From Anadara kagoshimensis (taxonomy: Eukaryota > Mollusca > Bivalvia > Arcoida > Arcidae), in the NCBI GenBank assembly GCA_021292105.1, contig JACFYK010000036.1:124001-188000 (forward strand): DNA of 64,000 nt, read 5' to 3'. Each line of letters begins with the position of its first letter. Position 1 is the first letter of the stretch. Position numbers and translations under genes: made by a program. Below the pieces are notes generated by a model, which saw only the letters and a program-made list of their open reading frames with translations, was not told where the DNA came from and made no database searches. Shown here one piece after another: positions 57,601-63,830 of this stretch.

Positions 57601-59395
57601 TCACGTAATTTAGGCAATGCTCATTTTTACGGGCGTTTCCTGTAGTTAAGGCAGTGGTAGTTGATTATTTGATTCAAATTGTTCCCATGATTTAGGCAAT
57701 GTTATTTTTAAGGCGTTTCCCATGATTAAAGTAGAGGTAATTCATTATTTGCTTCAGGAGTTTCACGTAATTTAGGCAATGATCATTTTTACGGGCGTTT
57801 CCTGTAGTTAAGGCAGTGGTAGTTGATTATTTGATTCAAATTGTTCCCATGATTTAGGCAATGGTATTTTTAAGGCGTTTCCCATGATTAAGGCAGTGGT
57901 AGTTAAGTATTTGTTTCAGGAGTTTCACGTAATTTAGGCAATGATCATTTTTACGGGCGTTTCCTGTAGTTAAGACAATGCTAGTTAATTATTTGATTCA
58001 AATTGTTCCTATGATTTAGGCAATGACATTTTTAAGGCGTTTTCTATGATTAAGGCAGTGGTAGTTCATTATTTGTTTCAGGAGTTTCACGTAATTTAGG
58101 CAATGATCATTTTTACGGGCGTTTCCTGTAGTTAAGACAATGCTAGTTAATTATTTGATTCAAATTGTTCCCATGATTTAGGCAATGGTATTTTTAAGGC
58201 GTTTCCCATGATTAAGGCAGTGGTAGTTCATTATTTGTTTCAGGAGTTTCACGTAATTTAGGCAATGCTCATTTCTACGGGCGTTTCCTGTAGTTAAGGC
58301 AGTGGTAGTTAATTATTTGATTCAAATTGTTCCCATGATTTAGGCAATGGTATTTTTAAGGCGTTTCCCATGATTAAGGCAGTGGTAGTTCATTATTTGT
58401 TTCAGGAGTTTCACGTAATTTAGGCAATGATCATTTTTACGGGCGTTTCCTGTAGTTAAGACAATGCTAGTTAATTATTTGATTCAAATTGTTCCCATGA
58501 TTTAGGCAATGGTATTTTTAAGGCGTTTCCCATGATTAAGGCAATGGTAGTTCATTATTTGTTTCAGGTGTTTCTCGTGATTTAGCAATGTAAATTATTT
58601 GTTTCATGCGTTCCCCTATGATTAAGGCAATGATAGTTAATTATTTGTTTCAGGAGTTTTGTGTGATTTAGGCAATGGTATTTAGTTATTTGTTTCAGGA
58701 GTTTATCGTGATTTAGACAATGTTAATCGTTCCCGTATGATTAGGACAATGAAAATTAATGATAAGGTTAATTATTTGTTTCAGATGTTTCTCGTAATTT
58801 ATACAATGGTTATCACCACTATAAATAAGGCAATGATAGTTAATTATCTGTTTCAGGAGTTTCCTGCAAATGGTTCATTAATACCACTTCCTCTTTTACC
58901 ATACAGCTGTGTTAGACTAGCAATGACGTCCGCCACCTGGAAAGTCGACAGTATATCTGTCACTTTATACTATCCAGGTATGGTTAAATATTTTATTCGG
59001 ATTTCGGGAATATCAAATATAATAACCTTAACCAAAGGTTTACACAAATAATCTGAATGAAATATGAATGCTATATTCAAGAAATTTATTTAAATTTGTT
59101 CAGAGATCTTAGCTATATGTTTAAGAGGGGTATACAATAAATGTACAATTATATGTGTACGGATTCGCCTGTGATAAGCGCCGCCAGTACGACTGAATTG
59201 TCCTTGGTAGCGTTACAAATATTTTACACCATCCGACACGTGAATGTCATTGTAAAATAATCTATACCACTTTTTACTTTAAACTCATAATTTGGTAAGA
59301 AATGTGTAAGTTTTATTTTGTTTACTTACATTATGTACATTCATTTTCAGACAAGTATACGAATGCACCCTTCTTCGTCATAGAGGGCGTTTATG
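33995..59395 (+). CDS. Gene 2: secreted or membrane protein with signal peptide and WSC domain
   Basis: Overall model of ten phase-consistent exons: 33995-34064, 41605-41792, 42716-42873, 43778-43890, 45960-46111, 48063-48201, 49943-50028, 51538-51699, 58857-58977, 59351-59395 (411 codons plus one base; open at the 3' end). Order: signal peptide (1-23), A-B-C module (24-176), WSC domain (about 187-273), D-E-F region, FFVIEGVY exon. WSC domains are small Cys-rich modules linked to carbohydrate binding. The gene is a tandem paralogue of gene 1 but has WSC where gene 1 has a second A-B-C module. The stalk/TM exon expected from gene 1 was not found before 64000; it may lie beyond, or the protein may be secreted. 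The start is chosen by the hydrophobic leader and an excellent GTAAGT donor. Confidence 0.82.
34505..34815 (-). repeat. R1 copy (minus)
   Basis: AGACCTAGGCTTATCAAGGTCC, GTCATCACAATATTGTTGATG, GGTTATATTTGAAGTCCC, TACCCTTCCGGAGCACTTGG, TCTTGGTGGAAGTTCACC blocks in reverse order. Confidence 0.75.
34929..35672. mobile_element. 744-bp near-perfect foldback (inverted repeat) element
   Basis: Arms 34929-35251 and 35351-35672 are near-perfect inverted repeats of about 322 bp around a loop of about 99 bp. Ends are TAGTCCGACTAATCAGACC and its complement. Only scattered differences are seen between arms. It lies in gene 2's first intron. The frame at 35488-35682 is an arm artefact. Either a foldback/MITE-type element or a recent palindromic duplication. 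Confidence 0.88.
35690..35935 (+). repeat. R1 copy, diverged
   Basis: GAATCATAATCCAAAAAGCA, GAGACCTGGTGATCCGG, GGGGTAAGTAC, GACGTCAAATATATCAAAG blocks. Confidence 0.65.
36140..36450 (+). repeat. R1 element, long copy
   Basis: Full block order as in 3610-3910: AATGTCCGAATCACAATTC, CACGTGAACTTCCACCAG, GGCCGGATGCTCCGAAAG, CCACGTGTTTAATC, ATATATCCAGGGCAATCC, CTTGATAAGCCTAGGCTTGC. Confidence 0.85.
36475..37010 (-). repeat. R2 cluster: one copy plus two tandem partial units
   Basis: Reverse R2 (ACATATGATACCAGTTTC, CACTAGACGGCC) followed by two related blocks near 36785 and 36905, each with CAGTTTTAATTTTACAGCAC, GACG, CAGCTGCA, ACTTTGGGGTATCCTAGGGG. Confidence 0.75.
37340..38440 (+). repeat. Tandem duplication, two units of about 550 bp
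   Basis: Paired blocks include AATTAATTTGTAGTTCGTC (37485, 38036), CTCGCTCGC (37651, 38171), TTTGTGAGGTGTAT (37745, 38270), AAAGATTCAGTAGATATC (37778, 38304) and GGAATTAAGAATTG (37884, 38411). The copies are diverged and each has its own A-rich expansion. Confidence 0.8.
38670..38782. repeat. Compound (CA)n(TA)n microsatellite
   Basis: Long CA run followed by a long TA/TATA run. Frames crossing it (HTHTH / YIYIY) are not genes. Confidence 0.97.
39134..39320. mobile_element. Palindromic MITE of about 187 bp
   Basis: Arms of about 75 bp with GTTAAATTTTCTTTTT, TATGGAAG and GAAAGAATTGGACATT on the left and their complements on the right; the central ACGCG/CGCGT-like core is itself partly palindromic. 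Confidence 0.8.
40145..40200. repeat. Short hairpin
   Basis: TGTCATGTGCTCCTTTTGAATG and its near complement CATTCAAAAGAAGCACACGACA, separated by about 14 bp. Confidence 0.6.
40205..40445 (-). pseudogene. Non-LTR retrotransposon (LINE) 3' remnant
   Basis: On the minus strand one frame reads GRVQTKSITHGRKEQGWT, a stop, then IVQQMAPDRQRWRSSVKALC. The A-x-D-R-x-x-W-R-x-x-V-x-A-L-C pattern is typical of the extreme C terminus of LINE reverse-transcriptase ORFs as I recall them. The rest of the element is absent, so this is a 5'-truncated, stop-containing fragment. Confidence 0.6.
40700..41222 (+). repeat. Dispersed repeat R4
   Basis: Starts near GGTTCAAAGATAGGGAGTAT and ends AGTGAGCAGTAGCTCACAG. 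Internal blocks: CGTCTGTCATTCCGTC, GTTTTCTCAGCAATTGACG, GTTTAGTATGAGGTTCC, GTCAAAGGTTGAAG. A second copy at 45400-45955 abuts the WSC exon. Confidence 0.75.
41375..41535 (+). repeat. Dispersed repeat R2, good copy
   Basis: GGTAAAATATATTTTGGTCC, GGTATCTTTTCAACAACTG, AGCACTACTAATGAGGAATTG, AGTGCTGTAAAATGAAAACTG. It ends about 70 bp before gene 2 exon A. Confidence 0.85.
41605..41792 (+). CDS. Gene 2 exon A
   Basis: Acceptor TGTCCATTGCAG, donor TACAAG|GTAGTT; phase 1 in, 0 out. Encodes 62 residues after split Glu: EVTKILLILQDQ to WDVYSPYK, with EKVYDAS aligning to the VYD of gene 1 exon 3343-3527. It lacks the two Cys of the gene 1 exon. Confidence 0.8.
42716..42873 (+). CDS. Gene 2 exon B
   Basis: Acceptor TTTTTTACAG, donor AGTAT|GTAAGT; phase 0 in, 2 out. 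Encodes 52 residues: IVMGAYNLFGDVLWQFSF to TQSTISFS, with GSTSQLSSWL matching the TWL region of gene 1 exon B. Confidence 0.82.
43488..43752 (+). repeat. SINE S1 copy
   Basis: GTAGTAGCTGAGTGCG-like head, GGTCAGAGCTCGATACCC (B-box-like), CATAGCTGGCGACGTC tail. It ends about 25 bp upstream of the next exon's acceptor. Confidence 0.7.
43778..43890 (+). CDS. Gene 2 exon C
   Basis: Acceptor ATTTATTTCCAG, donor CCGG|GTAAGT; phase 2 in, 1 out. Encodes 37 residues after split Ile: NYGISVIAGSSDQ to SSIVIFTDEVP. Counterpart of gene 1 exon 426-553. Confidence 0.82.
43975..45322 (+). repeat. Minisatellite, 63-64 bp unit, about 21 copies
   Basis: Unit blocks: GGTGACCATGGTTCCACCAC, TCGGTAGCAGCTATATATCG, ATCGACAGCTTTTTCGGCCA, CAA. 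Period 63 (sometimes 64) bp. Variants AGTAGC/AACAGT/GACAGC and CCACC/CCATC define subfamilies, and a block of four to five units (44230-44490) recurs at 44545-44790. Because 63 is a multiple of three, 21-residue repeats are open in several frames on both strands. Not a gene. Confidence 0.95.
45400..45955 (+). repeat. Dispersed repeat R4, copy interrupted by poly(A)
   Basis: Blocks TTCCTTCCGTCCGAAAG, GTAAGTTTTCTCAGCAACC, CAGTATGAGATCCC, TATACTAAGTGAGAAGTAGC, CTCACATATTTCTTC. A run of about 29 A lies at 45630-45659. The copy's right end merges with the 3' splice site of the WSC exon. Confidence 0.75.
45960..46111 (+). CDS. Gene 2 exon: WSC domain, N-terminal half
   Basis: Acceptor TTCTTTATTTTAG, donor TTGAG|GTAGGC; phase 1 in, 0 out. 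After split Glu: FVPPYQSAGCYHYT, then FTDTMMDVEVCLQACTS. This is the G-C-Y ... D-x-x-M-x-x-E-x-C-x-x-x-C pattern that opens a WSC domain. Confidence 0.87.
46135..46650 (+). repeat. Minisatellite, about 26-27 bp unit
   Basis: Unit blocks AACGTGTGTCCGTACATACG and TCTAGTT, about 18 imperfect copies, starting only about 25 bp after the WSC exon donor. Confidence 0.93.
47105..47460 (+). repeat. tRNA-derived SINE, family S2
   Basis: Head GGCCTAATGGATAAGACGCC and GCTGAGTTCGAGCCCCAC resemble a tRNA-Arg A/B box pair. Body with CCTTGCCGTTGGCC, tail TTGATGCGACGTTAAGC and AACCAACC. The tail is shared with 12400-12800. Confidence 0.75.
47625..48045 (+). repeat. R3 copy interrupted by a MITE
   Basis: R3 left part (CTGCTTTAAAAGGCCG ... 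ACCTGTATATAAAAGCCACC) to 47736 and right part (GCCCATACTTGTTCC ... GCAGGTTTGACTG) from 47997. The gap is exactly the MITE at 47737-47996. Confidence 0.8.
47737..47996. mobile_element. MITE of about 260 bp with about 36-bp TIRs
   Basis: Left end GGCCCCCGTTTCACAATC, ATTCCTTAGCTAAGATTT; right end is the inverted AAATCTTAGCTAAGGAATG, ATTGTGAAACCGGGGCC. The insertion splits a copy of R3, so it is younger than R3. The target duplication is unclear (CTG on one side, CAG on the other). Confidence 0.85.
48063..48201 (+). CDS. Gene 2 exon: WSC domain, C-terminal half
   Basis: Acceptor ACTCCATTTCAG, donor CAAAA|GTAAGT; phase 0 in, 1 out. YRNFCSCGTM, DSQCLYRCPGNEFQSCGG, IYNVYSK: the C-x-C-G ... C-x-x-x-C-x-G-x-x-x-x-x-C-G-G ... 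x-V-Y end of a WSC domain. All canonical Cys of this half are present. Confidence 0.9.
48355..48520 (+). repeat. R3 copy
   Basis: GAATTAAAGGCCACCTC, AGGATCACCTACTTATAAAGG, TTTGAACCTGTATATAAAG, TTGGTTCCCTTGGATAACC. Confidence 0.8.
48606..48727 (+). CDS. Candidate alternative terminal exon after WSC
   Basis: Acceptor TTATATATCCAG. Joined in phase 1 to the WSC exon it encodes NVGKINLEILLHIEREA, then YKRFETCNKKDF, and stops at TAG (48725). It would give a short soluble WSC protein. KINL echoes KINLGSG of gene 1 exon D, so it may be a decayed D-type exon. Low confidence without transcripts. Confidence 0.28.
48783..48970 (+). repeat. Minisatellite, 21-bp unit, about nine copies
   Basis: Unit ACAGGAAGTAGTCTAAATCAC. 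The first seven are near-perfect; the last two diverge. Each unit holds a GGAAGT core. The Leu-Asp-Tyr-Phe-Leu-Cys-Asp frame on the minus strand is a repeat artefact. Confidence 0.95.
49630..49905 (-). repeat. SINE S1 copy (minus)
   Basis: TTAACGTCCCAGTCAAGAAT, TTATATCGAGACATCACCAG, TTTTCAAGTCTTGGTCAGAC, ACCAACTAAGCTAACG. It ends 38 bp before exon D. Confidence 0.75.
49943..50028 (+). CDS. Gene 2 exon D
   Basis: Acceptor ATGGTTTCAG, donor CATCAG|GTTTGT; phase 1 in, 0 out. Encodes 28 residues after split Asn: VVASPLFQKTDEEV to TYLESNLHQ. Confidence 0.75.
50169..50354. mobile_element. Tigger/pogo-like MITE with TA target duplication
   Basis: TIRs CAGTAAAACCTCGATTCATC and, inverted, ATAACGAGGATTTACTG; flanked on both sides by TA (50167-50168, 50355-50356). 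CAGT-x-x-x-x-CTCG-x-TTA-type ends and a TA duplication are hallmarks of pogo/Tigger elements. 186 bp, no coding frame. Confidence 0.8.
50465..50620 (+). repeat. Dispersed repeat R2, good copy
   Basis: GGTAAAATATATTTTGGTCC, GGGTAGCTTTTCAACATC, CGAAACGGCCGTCTAGTGC, ACTGGTATAATATGTAATTT. Confidence 0.85.
51030..51215 (+). repeat. R1 copy
   Basis: TCTATGTCCCAATCACGATA, CACGTGAAGTTCCACCAGG, TGTTTAGCTAGCTTCACCCG, CACGTGTGTAATC. A short fragment recurs at 51950-52025. Confidence 0.75.
51538..51699 (+). CDS. Gene 2 exon E
   Basis: Acceptor ATACTTTGTAG, donor TTAACG|GTAGGT; phase 0-0. Encodes 54 residues with AGIPFFIDGIAVTGPS, YSLYYSPDFC and NNSLT. Clear counterpart of gene 1 exon E. Confidence 0.83.
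52105..58856 (+). repeat. 6.6-kb satellite array, about 162-bp higher-order unit, carrying splice-acceptor copies
   Basis: Higher-order unit of about 162 bp = two subunits of about 81 bp, each made of two related monomers of about 40 bp. Subunit 1: TTTCAGGAGTTTCACGTAAT, TTAGGCAATGATC, GGGCGTTTCCTGTAG. Subunit 2: GATTCAAATTGTTCCCATG, TTTAGGCAATGG, GGCGTTTCCCATG. About 40 copies by length. The homogeneous core runs about 52180-58560; edges are degenerate. The last monomer's TTAATTATCTGTTTCAG|GAGTTT is the actual intron end and start of exon F. Fills the intron between exons E and F. Confidence 0.95.
58857..58977 (+). CDS. Gene 2 exon F
   Basis: Acceptor TTATCTGTTTCAG, donor CCAG|GTATGG; phase 0 in, 1 out. 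Encodes 40 residues: EFPANGSLIPLPLL, PYSCVRLAMT, SISVTLYYP. Its first six bases and its acceptor match the satellite unit to the left. Confidence 0.82.
59351..59395 (+). CDS. Gene 2 FFVIEGVY exon
   Basis: Acceptor TTCATTTTCAG, donor TTATG|GTAAGA; phase 1-1. After split Asp: KYTNAPFFVIEGVY. Same position and phases as gene 1 exon 28254-28304. The next exon was not identified with confidence. Confidence 0.8.
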
Positions 59396-59544
59396 GTAAG
59401 AGTAAAATTTACTTCTTGATTTATTTTAAAAAACAATATTCTTTTAATTCAATAAATTTCCTCTTGAAGTGATGTATATATGTGCTGTACAATAGTCCAA
59501 ACCGCTTATAAATCTACTGATATTTTATTGATGTGGGTGTCTGT

Positions 59545-61305
59545 TTAATGGACCCATGGTTGCCTTGTACGCTGGGTATGTTGGCCCTAGTAGGCTATCT
59601 CATGCACTCTGTTTAATGGACCCATGGTTGCCTTGTACGCTGGGTAGGTAGGTCCTAGTAGGCTATCTCACCCATGGTTGCCTTGTACGCTGGGTAGGTT
59701 GGTCCTAGTAGGCTATCTCATGCACTCTGTTTAATGGACCCATGGTTGCCTTGTACGCTGGGTAGGTAGGTCCTAGTAGGCTATCTCACCCATGGTTGCC
59801 TTGTACGCTGAGTAGGTTGGCCCTAGTAGGCTATCTCATGCACTCTGTTTAATGGACCCATGGTTGCCTTGTACGCTGGGTAGGTAGGTCCTAGTAGGCT
59901 ATCTCACCCATGGTTGCCTTGTACGCTGGGTAGGTTGGTCCTAGTAGGCTATCTCATGCACTCTGTTTAATGGACCCATGGTTGCCTTGTACGCTGGGTA
60001 GGTAGGTCCTAGTAGGCTATCTCACCCATGGTTGCCTTGTACGCTGAGTAGGTTGGCCCTAGTAGGCTATCTCATGCACTCTGTTTAATGGACCCATGGT
60101 TGCCTTGTACGCTGGGAAGGTAGGTCCTAGTAGGCTATCTCACCCATGGTTGCCTTGTACGCTGAGTAGGTTGGCCCTAGTAGGCTATCTCATGCACTCT
60201 GTTTAATGGACCCATGGTTGCCTTGTGCGCTGGGAAGGTAGGTCCTAGTAGGCTATCTCACCCATGGTTGCCTTGTACGCTGAGTAGGTTGGCCCTAGTA
60301 GGCTATCTCATGCACTCTGTTTAATGGACCCATGGTTGCCTTGTACGCTGGGAAGGTAGGTCCTAGTAGGCTATCTCACCCATGGTTGCCTTGTACGCTG
60401 GGAAGGTAGGTCCTAGTAGGCTATCTCACCCATGGTTGCCTTGTACGCTGGGTAGGTTGGTCCTAGTAGGCTATCTCATGCACTCTGTTTAATGGACCCA
60501 TGGTTGCCTTGTACGCTGGGTAGGTAGGTCCTAGTAGGCTATCTCACCCATGGTTGCCTTGTACGCTGAGTAGGTTGGCCCTAGTAGGCTATCTCATGCA
60601 CTCTGTTTAATGGACCCATGGTTGCCTTGTACGCTGGGTAGGTAGGTCCTAGTAGGCTATCTCACCCATGGTTGCCTTGTACGCTGGGTAGGTTGGTCCT
60701 AGTAGGCTATCTCATGCACTCTGTTTAATGGACCCATGGTTGCCTTGTACGCTGGGTAGGTAGGTCCTAGTAGGCTATCTCACCCATGGTTGCCTTGTAC
60801 GCTGAGTAGGTTGGCCCTAGTAGGCTATCTCATGCACTCTGTTTAATGGACCCATGGTTGCCTTGTACGCTGGGTAGGTAGGTCCTAGTAGGCTATCTCA
60901 CCCATGGTTGCCTTGTACGCTGGGTAGGTTGGTCCTAGTAGGCTATCTCATGCACTCTGTTTAATGGACCCATGGTTGCCTTGTACGCTGGGTAGGTAGG
61001 TCCTAGTAGGCTATCTCACCCATGGTTGCCTTGTACGCTGAGTAGGTTGGCCCTAGTAGGCTATCTCATGCACTCTGTTTAATGGACCCATGGTTGCCTT
61101 GTACGCTGGGTAGGTAGGTCCTAGTAGGCTATCTCACCCATGGTTGCCTTGTACGCTGGGTAGGTTGGTCCTAGTAGGCTATCTCATGCACTCTGTTTAA
61201 TGGACCCATGGTTGCCTTGTACGCTGGGTAGGTAGGTCCTAGTAGGCTATCTCACCCATGGTTGCCTTGTACGCTGGGTAGGTTGGTCCTAGTAGTCTAT
61301 CTCAT
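59545..61305 (+). repeat. Minisatellite, 118-bp higher-order unit (50 + 68), about 15 copies
   Basis: Base unit CCCATGGTTGCCTTGTACGC, TGGGTAGGTAGGTCCTAGTA, GGCTATCTCA (50 bp). Every second unit carries an 18-bp insert TGCACTCTGTTTAATGGA and the TAGGTTGG variant. Sub-variants (TGAGTAGG, GGGAAGG) alternate in blocks. Near 60380 two short units adjoin without the insert, breaking the pattern. Confidence 0.96.
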
Positions 61306-61309
61306 GCAC

Positions 61310-63660
61310 ACTTACTACACAGCGTGTCTAGTGTACTTCTAAAGTAGGTAGTTTTATAATGAATAGTCAACTTGTTTTGTTTCCTTTTAATATGTGGTAA
61401 ATATCACATAACTCCCCTGTGTATTGATGGAATAAAACAGTGTAATATTTTTCATATTACACAGGTACCAATGTAATATCACTTGATTGTGACGTAACCA
61501 GTTCTCACGCTTCTGATTAGTTTAAAGCGTGAGAAAATATTCCGACGCCATTCATGTACTTCTTTTTTAAAACTTTTACTACGTCAGGGCAAAATGACTG
61601 CTTTTGATGATTGGGATACCGTAAAAGTAGACAGAGAAGGAATTGGTATAAATCAGGCAAAATTCCCAGTGTTTAATACGTTCTATGATGTAATGAAATA
61701 TTGAACACAACAGTGACATCATTTACGTAGCGGTTGCGCTTAATGACGTCATATGAAAACTGTGTCAGTCTCTTGTTTATTTTTAGACTTTTGAAGGCTT
61801 TCCGATTCTTTGAAAAGTAATTTTGATAGATTCGAAAAAATATAACATAATTTGAACTTGCATACTGATTTTGTCTTAATTATTTTAGGTGATTACTTAA
61901 CTTTTACTATAACTAAATAGAACTATATTCTTACCTGCGCAGTTAATTTGCAGGTGATTTGTCTGACCTAAATAGAAATCCGCTGTTTCTATATGACATC
62001 AAATAACATGTAAAAGTCATTGTGTCTCGGTATTTTGAGTTATGTGATATATAGAATTTTAGACCCGCGCATGTACAGAAATCGAGGTCCGACCGTAAAC
62101 CAATGGTGCGTTAAGACGATGGTCTCAGCACCTGTATTAAGTCACCTGTGCGATCGCGAGCCCGTTAAGTTACAATGGGAACTAGAAATACCCGATTTTC
62201 AAATTTAAATTTCACCAACAATATTATTTTCTGAAAATGTCTGGTTCTCAGTGTAAAATACATACTGTCACGAATATTCAAATATAAAAATGATTAAAAT
62301 ATCTTGAAAAAAATCCATTCCACTTTTTGATTTAAAATATGGTGACTTTTTACTTAATTCCCCTATGAAACTCATTAGAAAGTGCACAGCACTGTTTTTA
62401 TAAACAGGATTTTTCTTATTAAAAAATATAGAAAAGTGAAAATGTCTGGTTTTCATGATAAAATTCACATCGTGATGAAAATTCAGTTATAAAAATCTTT
62501 GTGGTACCTTTAAAAAAATCCATTCCACTTTTAATTTGAAATTTAGGTGGTACAATATTTGTATCAATATTTCAGTCAGTGGATCAGGGTCAATAGGATA
62601 GACTATGTAGATACATGTACTATGGATATGTATAGACTATCATGGTCAAACACACTAGCCTACTGGATCTAATACAGCATTGTGCCCATTTCTATTTAAA
62701 ATATTATTAAAAAATTAAATCAAGTTAAAAAAAATAGGAAGTATTGAAATGTGCACATTTTCATTTTTCATTTTATCATAATTCTTATTTATCTAACTAA
62801 TAGAGTATGAGACTTTAAAATAACAAGAGTTCGGAAATTTATTTAAAAAGGAAAAAATATGCACATTTTTATTTAATATATTCCTTATTTATTTAACTAA
62901 TAGTAATAATAATGTCATATACCATTTTTTGAATTTAATCATAAAATACATTCAAAAATGGTATATGACAATAATAATAATATCTATTTTGTTAAAGTTT
63001 CAAAAGTAATCAATGCAATAAAACATTTTAACCTAAATGAAATACAATATGATTATTCCCAGCCGTTTTGACTTGATACACTAAAATTGAAGGAAACAAC
63101 ATTGAAGATGACTTAGTTAAAATTAACAATTACATTTAAATAATTATCTATTGAACGGATTTAATTATACTCAAATTAACAAAATATAGTGACGAAAAAT
63201 AAATTTATAACTAATATATTAGATTTTCAAACGGTTCGTGATAAAATTATCATTCAAATACATCACATTTAATAATAATAATAACAACAACACCACGCAG
63301 TTACTACCTCTAAAATGAATAAATCTGTGATGTTAGGTGCCTCCCATGACACAAATAACATGATCTAGGTAAAGTGATGGGTTAGGTTAGATTTTTAGTT
63401 AATTGGGAAATTAATTGATTATTGAAACAAGTAGGTAAACCGTCACGCATGAGTCCCTACTGTTCAATAGAAACATTATGTTCAAATTTTGTTTTAAGTT
63501 CTCATTAATTTTTGGAATATTATTTTGCTTTTCGACCATGCCTCGATCATGTCCTGATTGTAAAAATAAAAAGTAATATTCTTGTATATTGATCATACTT
63601 TTTGAACAATATTTGTGACTTGAGAGTGATAATTCTCTCTCTCTCTCTCCTAAATTGTTA
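61310..63660. other. Putative gene 2 intron or 3' region, no gene seen
   Basis: AT-rich. The frames at 62020-62208 and 62268-62468 lack splice context and recognisable content. A 55-bp hairpin (GTCATATACCATTTTTTGAA and its complement) sits at 62911-62969. A block around ATGTCTGGTTTTCATG is repeated (62235 and 62440). Confidence 0.5.
63632..63649. repeat. (CT)n microsatellite
   Basis: About nine CT units just upstream of the candidate acceptor at 63663. Confidence 0.9.
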
Positions 63661-63663
63661 CAG

Positions 63664-63725
63664 ATGGCCTTGTTCTTACCAGTGCCAGGTTTACATTGCA
63701 TTCTTTTCACAGTTCAGGTCGATGA
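63664..63725 (+). CDS. Candidate terminal exon of gene 2
   Basis: A very strong acceptor, (CT)n then AAATTGTTACAG. Joined in phase 1 to 59395 it encodes GLVLTSARFTLHSFHSSGR and stops at TGA; AATAAA overlaps the stop. This would make gene 2 secreted. It has no similarity to the gene 1 anchor, so it may equally be a decoy beside microsatellites. Confidence 0.25.
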
Positions 63726-63830
63726 ATAAAATAAAATAAAATAAAATAAAATAAAATAAAATAAAAAAAATAAAATAAATAAATAAACAAATAAATAAAT
63801 AAAATAAAATAAAATAAAATATTGCAATTA
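63724..63830. repeat. (AAAAT)n / (AAAT)n microsatellite
   Basis: Runs of TAAAA pentamers, then TAAA tetramers, then pentamers again. Confidence 0.95.

Noticed and set aside
51700-58860. Regular repeat array that could be mistaken for a CRISPR
   Set aside because: There are no unique spacers; the whole unit repeats, monomers are related to each other, and the context is eukaryotic.
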